Assembly (NCBI GenBank): GCA_035293245.1
Contig: DATDOO010000134.1
Location: 1-8,925, forward strand
Source of the DNA: DATDOO01 sp035293245
GTDB lineage: Bacteria; Pseudomonadota; Gammaproteobacteria; Methylococcales; Methylococcaceae
Reading direction: 5' to 3'
Length of the DNA: 8,925 nt
Below are positions 1 to 5,195 of this stretch, in pieces. A program made the position numbers and the translations under genes. The first letter of the stretch is position 1. Every line of letters begins with the position of its first letter. Under the pieces are notes generated by a model. It saw nothing but the letters and a program-made list of their open reading frames with translations. It did no database searches and was not told the origin of the DNA.

Positions 1-69
1 GCGGTCATAGCAATTCAGTACACCGTGGAGTCGATCACGATAGCGATCGGTCAAGATTGTGGTAGTCAT
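1..69 (-). CDS. N-terminal fragment of an unidentified conserved protein (runs off left edge)
   Basis: An ATG at 69-67 opens a frame of 23 codons that stays open to the window edge. It begins MTTTILTDRYRDRLHGVLN and continues with Cys-Tyr-Asp-Arg. A G-rich ribosome binding site (AAGGGGG on the minus strand, 75-81) lies 5 bases ahead of the ATG, which supports a real start. From memory, this opening (T-x-RYRDR-x-x-GVLxCYDR) resembles a family of conserved hypothetical proteins that I associate with multi-copy, possibly mobile, genes. I cannot confirm that from 23 residues and no function is assigned. The gene points the same way as clpB but is separated from it by 202 bases with no coding signal, so it is probably a separate unit. 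The remainder lies outside the window. Confidence 0.5.
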   Translation of the reverse strand, partial: MTTTILTDRYRDRLHGVLNCYDR

Positions 70-271
70 CACTTCCCCCTTCCACAGCCGAGGAACACTA
101 CGATGACTTTAGCCTGTTTGGTTCCGGCTTCGCCGGCTTAGGTTAAGGTTGATAACGCCAGCGACTGTTTGCGCTGGTACATCCAATGACAACAGGACAT
201 TGCGATAGTTCCGCGCGGCTCCTGAAAGGCTGCCTGGTTCATGCGCCGTATCTCGCCGCCCGAAGCGGATG
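70..271. other. Intergenic region with two small stem-loops, between clpB and the left-edge gene
   Basis: No gene is seen in these 202 bases. Two short perfect inverted repeats stand out. CCGGC-TTC-GCCGG at 124-136 has a 5-base stem and a 3-base loop. CCAGCG-(8)-CGCTGG at 158-177 has a 6-base stem. Neither is followed on the minus strand by a run of T, so I do not call either an intrinsic terminator of clpB, although the second is in a suitable place, about 95 bases past the clpB stop. The hairpins could equally belong to the flank of the left-edge gene. No convincing -35/-10 pair was found for that gene. Confidence 0.4.
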
Positions 272-2851
272 TCAGTTCCCCTTGCCGAACGTCAAACCAT
301 CCCCGGAAACATCCACGCGGATACTATCGCCGGGCGAGAACCTGCCGGAGAGAATGTCCTGCGCCAGCGGGTTCTCGACGCGGTGCTGGATGGCGCGCTT
401 CAAGGGCCTTGCGCCATACACCGGATCGAAACCGGCCTCGCCCAGCTTATCCAGGGCCGCGTCGCTCACCTCCAGATTCATGTCCCGGTCGGCCAAACGC
501 TTTTGCAGGTAGCGGATCTGGATACGAGCAATGGCGCGGATCTGTTCCCTGGCCAGGGGATGGAATACCACCACATCGTCGATGCGGTTGATGAATTCGG
601 GGCGGAAATAGCGCCCGACCACTTCCATGACTTCGGCCTTCATGCGGCTGTAGTTCTCTTCTCCGGCCAGTTCCTGGATGCGGTCCGAGCCCAGGTTGGA
701 GGTCATGACCACCACGGTGTTGCGGAAGTCCACGGTGCGGCAGTGGCCGTCGGTGAGGCGGCCGTCGTCCAGCACCTGCAGCAGGACGTTGAACACGTCG
801 GGGTGGGCCTTTTCCACCTCGTCCATCAGAATGACGCTGTAAGGCTTGCGGCGCACGGCCTCGGTGAGATGGCCGCCTTCCTCGTAGCCAACGTAACCCG
901 GCGGGGCGCCGATCAGCCGGGCCACGGAGTGCTTCTCCATGAACTCGGACATGTCGATGCGCACCATGGCCTCCTCGGTGTCGAAAAGGAATTCCGCCAG
1001 GGCCTTGCACAGCTCGGTCTTGCCCACGCCGGTCGGGCCCAGGAACAGAAAGGAACCGTTGGGGCGGTTGGGGTCGGCGAGGCCGGCGCGGGAGCGGCGG
1101 ATGGCGTCGGATACGGCGCAGATGGCTTCATTTTGGCCGACCACGCGCTTGCCCAGGTTGGCTTCCATCTGCAACAGCTTTTCGCGCTCACCTTCCAACA
1201 TTTTCGCCACCGGGATGCCGGTCCACTTCGACACCACTTCGGCGATTTCCTCGTCGGTCACCTTGTCGCGCAGCAGCTTGGTTTCCTGCATCTCGGCCTG
1301 GGCGGCCAGGTCCAGTTCCTTCTGCAGCTTGGGGATTTCGCCATACTGCAGTTCGGACATGCGCGTCAGATCCCCGGCGCGGCGGGCGGTTTCCATTTCC
1401 TGGCGGGCACGTTCCAGCTTTTCCTTGATGCTGGCGGCGCCTTGCAGCGCGGCTTTTTCCGCTTTCCAGATTTCGTCCAGGTCGGCGTAGTCGGCCTCCA
1501 GTTCGCGGATGTTTTCCTCCAGAGTGTCCAGGCGCTTTTTCGAGGCTTCGTCCGTATCCCTTTTCAAGGCCTCGCGTTCGATTTTCAACTGGATCAGGCG
1601 GCGATCCAGCTTGTCCATCTCCTCCGGTTTGGAGTCGATCTCCATGCGGATGCGGCTGGCGGCCTCGTCGATGAGATCGATGGCTTTGTCCGGCAATTGG
1701 CGGTCGCTGATGTAACGGTGCGACAAGGTGGCGGCGGCGACGATGGCCGGGTCGGTGATTTCCACCCCGTGATGGACTTCGTATTTTTCCGCCAGGCCCC
1801 GCAGGATGGCGATGGTGTCCTCCACCGAAGGCTCGTCCACCAGAACTTTCTGGAAGCGCCGCTCCAGCGCCGCGTCCTTTTCGACGTACTGACGGTACTC
1901 GTCCAGGGTGGTGGCGCCGATGCAGTGCAGCTCGCCCCGCGCCAAAGCCGGCTTGAGCATGTTGCCGGCGTCCATCGAACCTTCCGCCTTGCCGGCGCCG
2001 ACCATGGTGTGGAGTTCGTCGACGAAGAGAATGACCTTGCCTTCCTGCTTGCCGATGTCGGTGAGCACGGCTTTCAGGCGCTCCTCGAACTCGCCGCGGT
2101 ACTTGGAGCCGGCGATCAGCGCGGCCATGTCCAGCGCCAGCAAGCGCTTGCCTTTCATGCCTTCCGGCACTTCGCCGTTGACGATGCGCTGCGCCAATCC
2201 TTCGACGATGGCGGTCTTGCCTACCCCCGGCTCGCCGATCAGCACCGGATTATTCTTGGTGCGGCGCTGCAAGACCTGGATGGCGCGGCGAATTTCGTCG
2301 TCGCGGCCGATGACCGGGTCCAGCTTGCCCTGCTCGGCGCGTTCGGTGAGGTCGATGGTGAACTTTTGCAGCGCCTGGCGCTGTTCCTCGGCATTGGGAT
2401 CGTTGACCTTCGCCCCGCCGCGCAGCGCCTCGATGGCCTGTTCGAGCAGGGAGCGGGTCAGTCCCAGCTTGCGCAGCACCGGACTTAGCTGTCCGTTGTC
2501 CTCCAGCACGGCAAGGAGGAAGATTTCGCTGGAGATGAACTGGTCGCCCTTTTTCTGCGCCAGCTTGTCGGTGAGGTTGAGCACCCGCCCCAGCTCGTTG
2601 GAAATCTGCACGTCGCCGCCCGAACCTTCCACTTTGGGCATGCGGTCGAGCATCTCGCCCAGGGCCGAGCGCAAGGCATTGACGTTCACTCCCGCCTGCG
2701 CCAGCAACGGCCGAACGCCGCCGCCCTGCTGGTCAAGCAGCGCGATGAAGACGTGCAAGGGCTCGATGAATTGATGATCGCGCCCCAGGGCCAGGCTTTG
2801 CGCGTCGCCCAGCGCCGTTTGCATCTTGGCGGTCAGTTTGTCCATTCGCAT
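272..2851 (-). CDS. clpB: ClpB, ATP-dependent protein disaggregase (Hsp100)
   Basis: Cytoplasmic hexameric AAA+ chaperone that, with DnaK/DnaJ/GrpE, pulls proteins out of heat-induced aggregates. The 859 residues match the usual length (E. coli about 857), and the key residues fall at the E. coli numbers. The N-terminal Clp domain covers about 1-145. NBD1 has Walker A GEPGVGKT (206-213), pore tyrosine Y251, Walker B ending D278-E279 and arginine fingers R331/R332. A coiled-coil M domain covers about 405-525, including Y503; this separates ClpB from ClpA and ClpX. NBD2 has Walker A GPTGVGKT (605-612), pore motif GYVGY (652-656), Walker B D677-E678 and sensor-2 GAR with R815. No ClpP-binding loop is apparent. 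The start chosen is MRMDKLTAKMQ, which aligns with the family and has AGGTG 5 bases upstream (2857-2861). The frame extends 21 codons further upstream, but that extension would run through the sigma-32-like promoter. The frame is intact. Confidence 0.98.
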   Translation of the reverse strand: MRMDKLTAKMQTALGDAQSLALGRDHQFIEPLHVFIALLDQQGGGVRPLLAQAGVNVNALRSALGEMLDRMPKVEGSGGDVQISNELGRVLNLTDKLAQKKGDQFISSEIFLLAVLEDNGQLSPVLRKLGLTRSLLEQAIEALRGGAKVNDPNAEEQRQALQKFTIDLTERAEQGKLDPVIGRDDEIRRAIQVLQRRTKNNPVLIGEPGVGKTAIVEGLAQRIVNGEVPEGMKGKRLLALDMAALIAGSKYRGEFEERLKAVLTDIGKQEGKVILFVDELHTMVGAGKAEGSMDAGNMLKPALARGELHCIGATTLDEYRQYVEKDAALERRFQKVLVDEPSVEDTIAILRGLAEKYEVHHGVEITDPAIVAAATLSHRYISDRQLPDKAIDLIDEAASRIRMEIDSKPEEMDKLDRRLIQLKIEREALKRDTDEASKKRLDTLEENIRELEADYADLDEIWKAEKAALQGAASIKEKLERARQEMETARRAGDLTRMSELQYGEIPKLQKELDLAAQAEMQETKLLRDKVTDEEIAEVVSKWTGIPVAKMLEGEREKLLQMEANLGKRVVGQNEAICAVSDAIRRSRAGLADPNRPNGSFLFLGPTGVGKTELCKALAEFLFDTEEAMVRIDMSEFMEKHSVARLIGAPPGYVGYEEGGHLTEAVRRKPYSVILMDEVEKAHPDVFNVLLQVLDDGRLTDGHCRTVDFRNTVVVMTSNLGSDRIQELAGEENYSRMKAEVMEVVGRYFRPEFINRIDDVVVFHPLAREQIRAIARIQIRYLQKRLADRDMNLEVSDAALDKLGEAGFDPVYGARPLKRAIQHRVENPLAQDILSGRFSPGDSIRVDVSGDGLTFGKGN

Positions 2852-2886
2852 GTGAGCACCTGAGTTAGAGTTTGCCGATGGACGGG

Positions 2887-2915
2887 AAATTGGTGCGGAA
2901 CGGCTAAATTTCAAG
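2887..2915 (-). promoter_or_regulatory. Probable sigma-32 (RpoH) heat-shock promoter of clpB
   Basis: On the minus strand, CTTGAAA (2909-2915) is a perfect match to the RpoH -35 consensus. Fourteen bases further is ACCAATTT (2887-2894), matching 5 of the 7 defined positions of the -10 consensus CCCCATNT. A spacer of 14 lies inside the known 11-16 range. Transcription would start near 2880, giving a leader of about 30 bases before the clpB ATG. The element sits in the 75-base gap after the phosphatase gene, with its -35 only 11 bases past that stop codon. clpB is a classic RpoH regulon member in proteobacteria, so position and identity agree. The call comes from reading the sequence and is not experimental. 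Confidence 0.7.
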
Positions 2916-2926
2916 CCGCCGGAACC

Positions 2927-3418
2927 TCAGGTGTCCAGCGTCCGGCGGATGTCGCTCAGCAAACCTTCCGCCGCGTCCTCGATCATGTCCAGAACCCGCT
3001 CGAAACCCTGCGGTCCGCCGTAGTAAGGATCGGGCACCTCGCGGGTCTTCAGGTGCGGGGCGTGGTCGAGAAAGTAGCCGAGGGACGCGGTGGCGTCCGG
3101 GGGACGCTGATCCAGCACGCAGGTACGGTTGTACGCGTCCATGACCAGGATGCGCTGGAAGGCGTAGAAGTCTCCCACATCGAAGCGCCGCGCGCGGATG
3201 CCGCTCAGGTCCACCCCCCGCCCCAGCGCCGCCTGGCGCGCCCGCGGATCGGGCGGCTCGCCGACGTGGTAGCTGTGCGTTCCGGCGGAGTCGATGCGAA
3301 TGAGGTCCACCAGGCCCTCCCGCGCCACGATGTTGCGAAACACGCCTTCCGCCGTGGGGGAGCGGCAAATGTTGCCCATGCAGATAAACAGAATTGAATA
3401 TTTCTCTTTTTCGTTCAT
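2927..3418 (-). CDS. Low-molecular-weight protein tyrosine phosphatase
   Basis: Small cytoplasmic phosphatase of the LMW-PTP family, which removes phosphate from tyrosine by way of a cysteine-phosphate intermediate. With the start chosen it has 163 residues, typical for the family. The P-loop C-X5-R-S is C13-MGNIC-R19-S20, close to the N-terminus as expected. The catalytic acid is D130 in the DPYY loop (130-133). SAGTHSYHVGEPPDPRA (44-60) is also a family signature. The start MNEKEKYS was chosen because it puts the P-loop at the normal distance, although its ribosome binding site is weak. An in-frame ATG at 3439 and a GTG at 3460 would add 7 or 14 basic residues. The gene lies 75 bases upstream of clpB on the same strand, with no capsule or kinase genes nearby, so its target cannot be inferred. 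In other bacteria family members act on tyrosine kinases of polysaccharide export. Confidence 0.93.
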   Translation of the reverse strand: MNEKEKYSILFICMGNICRSPTAEGVFRNIVAREGLVDLIRIDSAGTHSYHVGEPPDPRARQAALGRGVDLSGIRARRFDVGDFYAFQRILVMDAYNRTCVLDQRPPDATASLGYFLDHAPHLKTREVPDPYYGGPQGFERVLDMIEDAAEGLLSDIRRTLDT

Positions 3419-3724
3419 TGTTTTATGACGTTTTGCCATGACCCGGGAACGCCGAAACACAGATTCTCTTACTACACGGAATCAACAACTTGCAGCGCGG
3501 GTTTTACAAAGATTTTTTTGGAGAGGGTGGGCGCATTGTCGGGGCGTTGTCGGTGGCCATCAAGAGCCGGCTGGCATGCTCACGCAACTCGTGGCAACCG
3601 AATGCCGGGCTACGCCCGATGAGGCGAACGGTCGGCCCTCCCCGCACTCGCTACCGCCGTGGACGACCCACACGGCCGGTCGAGGACGCCTGGAGGCGTA
3701 GGGGAATCTGGCCGACAAAGCCTG
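3419..3724. other. 306-base non-coding stretch
   Basis: No gene was recognised on either strand; the open frames here are short, arginine-rich and resemble no protein I know. Visible structures are small: a 7-base direct repeat TTGTCGG at 3536-3542 and 3547-3553, the palindrome AGCCGGCT at 3565-3572, a hairpin CGGGC-TAC-GCCCG at 3606-3618, and a hairpin ACGCC-TGGA-GGCGT at 3686-3699. The last lies about 25 bases past the transglycosylase stop but has no T run, so it is at best a weak terminator. The part nearest the phosphatase (3419-3530) is richer in A and T and probably holds its promoter, but I could not find a well-matched -35/-10 pair. Confidence 0.5.
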
Positions 3725-4300
3725 CTAAAGTCTGCCGTACAGACCCATGACGCGCGAGACGTATTGCTGGGTCTCGGGGAAAGGGGGAATTCGGAGGCCG
3801 TGCTTGATGACCGCGCCCTCCCCGGCGTTGTACGCGGCCACCGCCAGGCGGGTGTTGCGGAACATGTCCAGCAGATCGCGCAGATAATGGGCGCCTCCGT
3901 CGACGTTCTCGCTGGGATTGCGGCGGTCGGCGACGCCGTAGCGGCTGGCGGTGCCCGGCATGAGCTGCATCAGCCCGACGGCGCCCTTGGGGGATACCGC
4001 GCCGGGGTTATAGGCGGATTCGGCATGAATCACGGCGTGCAGCAGTCCCGTATCCAGTCCGTAGCGCGACGCCGCCGCGCTGATGAGCGGTTCGTACAAC
4101 ACCTTGTTTTTACTCATCTCGCGGTAGGTCGTGGTGTATCCGGAGAAGGATTTGACCAGCAACCGGTAGCCGGAATGCGCCGGGCGGTCGGTATAGAAAA
4201 CACGACCCGAGCGGTCGGTGAATTTGTACACATCGGCCCGCGCGGAAAACGCCAAACTCAGGGCGAACGCGCAAGCCAGCAGGACGATGGCGCGTTTCAT
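3725..4300 (-). CDS. Exported lytic transglycosylase, DUF4124 plus SLT domains
   Basis: Predicted periplasmic murein-cleaving enzyme of the soluble lytic transglycosylase type, 191 residues. The start MKRAIVLLACAFALSLAF gives a typical Sec signal peptide with probable cleavage after SARA (residue 22); AGAGG lies about 8 bases upstream. Residues 23-40 (DVYKFTDRSGRVFYTDRP) match the small DUF4124 module often found at the N-terminus of exported proteins. The SLT domain covers about 68-190, with catalytic glutamate E94 in HAESAYNP, then GAVGLMQLMPGTA (106-118), AYNAGEGAV (156-164) and the closing ETQQYV (176-181). All expected SLT motifs are present, so it is probably active. It is divergent from napF and is not part of the nitrate reductase operon. 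The frame continues 26 codons upstream of this start, but that part lacks a signal peptide and overlaps the promoter region. I assign no mlt letter because the architecture is generic. Confidence 0.93.
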   Translation of the reverse strand: MKRAIVLLACAFALSLAFSARADVYKFTDRSGRVFYTDRPAHSGYRLLVKSFSGYTTTYREMSKNKVLYEPLISAAASRYGLDTGLLHAVIHAESAYNPGAVSPKGAVGLMQLMPGTASRYGVADRRNPSENVDGGAHYLRDLLDMFRNTRLAVAAYNAGEGAVIKHGLRIPPFPETQQYVSRVMGLYGRL

Positions 4301-4343
4301 GAAGCCAGCCTCTTGTTTTTCGTGACAAAATCCCCCAGCAGCG

Positions 4344-4355
4344 GAGGGCGCCCTC
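4344..4355. promoter_or_regulatory. 12-base perfect palindrome, candidate operator
   Basis: GAGGGCGCCCTC is perfectly self-complementary. It lies just downstream of the TATACT -10 box proposed for the transglycosylase gene, so it would span the expected transcription start near 4351. That is a classic place for a repressor site, and it also lies about 100 bases upstream of napF. No known regulator is assigned, and in GC-rich DNA such palindromes also arise by chance. Confidence 0.3.
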
Positions 4356-4357
4356 AA

Positions 4358-4385
4358 AGTATAGTCGCTGTGCAGCATTATCCAA
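4358..4385 (-). promoter_or_regulatory. Probable sigma-70 promoter of the lytic transglycosylase gene
   Basis: The minus strand has TATACT (4358-4363), five of six matches to TATAAT. With a 16-base spacer it is preceded by TTGGAT (4380-4385), only three of six matches to TTGACA. Transcription would start about 50 bases ahead of the ATG at 4300. The -10 is good and the -35 poor, so an activator or an alternative spacing is possible. Confidence 0.4.
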
Positions 4386-4455
4386 AACGCCTTGTGGGTT
4401 CATTCGGGGCTTTACGCACCAATTTGCACCCTAACCACTTTAATTCTGAGCCGAC

Positions 4456-4944
4456 ATGTTCAACCCTCGACGCGCTCGTTTTTTGCGCGGCGGCAAGACT
4501 CAACCGCTTCGCCCGCCCGGTGCGCCGGCGGAAGCCGATTTTGTCGAGCGCTGTACACGCTGCGGAATTTGTCTGGACCGCTGCCCGCAAAACATCCTCG
4601 TCCATGGGCGCGGCGGCTTTCCCGAAGTCGATTTTTCCCAAGGCGAATGCACTTTTTGCGGCGCGTGCGCCGCGCACTGTCCATCCGGTGCGTTGCGGCA
4701 CTGGAATCACCCGCCGGAAGCGTGGTCGGCAAAGGCCATCGTCGGCCCGACCTGCTTAACCCGGCAAGGCATCGTCTGTTATTCCTGTCAGGATTGTTGC
4801 GACATGAACGCCATTAGTTTTTCCCCCGGCGCGGTGAAACAGCCGGCCGTCGATCCGGAGCGCTGCACCGGTTGTGGGGCGTGCGTGCGCGCCTGTCCGG
4901 TGGACGCCATCACCGTCCGTTATTTATCGGAAGCACCCGCATGA
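4456..4944 (+). CDS. napF: NapF, ferredoxin-type protein of periplasmic nitrate reductase
   Basis: Cytoplasmic iron-sulfur protein of the nap system. In E. coli NapF interacts with NapA and is thought to help its maturation or redox adjustment before export. At 162 residues it is of normal length. Four cysteine groups fit four 4Fe-4S sites: C33-C36-C39-C43, C65-C68-C71-C75, the less regular C100-C108-C111-C115, and C137-C140-C143-C147 (CTGCGACVRACPVDAI). The third group matches the unusual spacing of E. coli NapF; an extra cysteine, C114, lies beside it. The start is well fixed because an in-frame TGA (4447-4449) lies three codons upstream; the ribosome binding site is weak (GAG at 4448-4450). 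First gene of the nap operon; its stop overlaps the napD start in ATGA. The short basic N-terminus (RRARFLRG) is not a real signal peptide. Confidence 0.95.
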   Translation: MFNPRRARFLRGGKTQPLRPPGAPAEADFVERCTRCGICLDRCPQNILVHGRGGFPEVDFSQGECTFCGACAAHCPSGALRHWNHPPEAWSAKAIVGPTCLTRQGIVCYSCQDCCDMNAISFSPGAVKQPAVDPERCTGCGACVRACPVDAITVRYLSEAPA

Positions 4945-5195
4945 ATCTGGCCAGTCTCGTTGTGCATACCCGGCCCGAGAACATGGAGGCGGTGAGGACA
5001 CGATTGCTCGATCTCGTTGGCGTGGAAATTCACGGCGCACACCCGCAAGGACGGTTGGTGGTGACCGTGGAGGACGATGACGAAGCCCGGCTGGCCGATA
5101 CCCTGTTGCGCATCCACCGCGAAGACGGTGTGGTCGCCGCGGCTTTGGTCTATGCTCAGCGCGAACCCACGTCCGATCCGCGAGAATCCCCATGA
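4941..5195 (+). CDS. napD: NapD, cytoplasmic chaperone for NapA
   Basis: Small ferredoxin-fold protein that binds the twin-arginine signal peptide of NapA and delays its export until the molybdenum cofactor is inserted. It has 84 residues, normal for the family (E. coli 87). The family pattern is visible: an N-terminal SLVVHTRPE strand (5-13), GVEIHG (27-32), GRLVVTVE (37-44), and the closing GVVAAALVY (63-71). The start MNLASLVV was chosen because it aligns with the family and has GGAAG at 4929-4933, 7 bases ahead; the frame continues 23 codons upstream only as an overlap with napF. The start overlaps the napF stop by 4 bases, and the stop overlaps the napA start by 4 bases, so translation is probably coupled. 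Confidence 0.95.
   Translation: MNLASLVVHTRPENMEAVRTRLLDLVGVEIHGAHPQGRLVVTVEDDDEARLADTLLRIHREDGVVAAALVYAQREPTSDPRESP

Noticed and set aside
253..271. Possible terminator hairpin CCGC-TTCGG-GCGG directly after clpB
   Set aside because: Only a 4-base stem with no T run following on the minus strand; too weak to call.
447..1010. A 187-codon minus-strand frame inside clpB
   Set aside because: It is clpB read in another frame; the protein is Arg/Gly/Pro-rich without motifs.
269..2488. A 739-codon open frame on the plus strand opposite clpB
   Set aside because: It mirrors clpB codons in GC-rich DNA, its product is low in complexity (rich in His, Gly, Val, Ala, Phe) and resembles no family, while the opposite strand encodes an intact ClpB.
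2904..3368. A 154-codon minus-strand frame over the phosphatase gene
   Set aside because: It is a frame-shifted reading of the phosphatase, rich in Arg, Gly, Ala and Pro; the P-loop frame is the real one.
3686..3699. Possible intrinsic terminator of the transglycosylase gene
   Set aside because: A 5-base stem without a T tract; such stems are frequent by chance at this GC content.
3659..4759. A 366-codon plus-strand frame over the transglycosylase and the start of napF
   Set aside because: It is antisense to the transglycosylase and overlaps napF in another frame; no family resemblance, and it spans a clear divergent promoter region.
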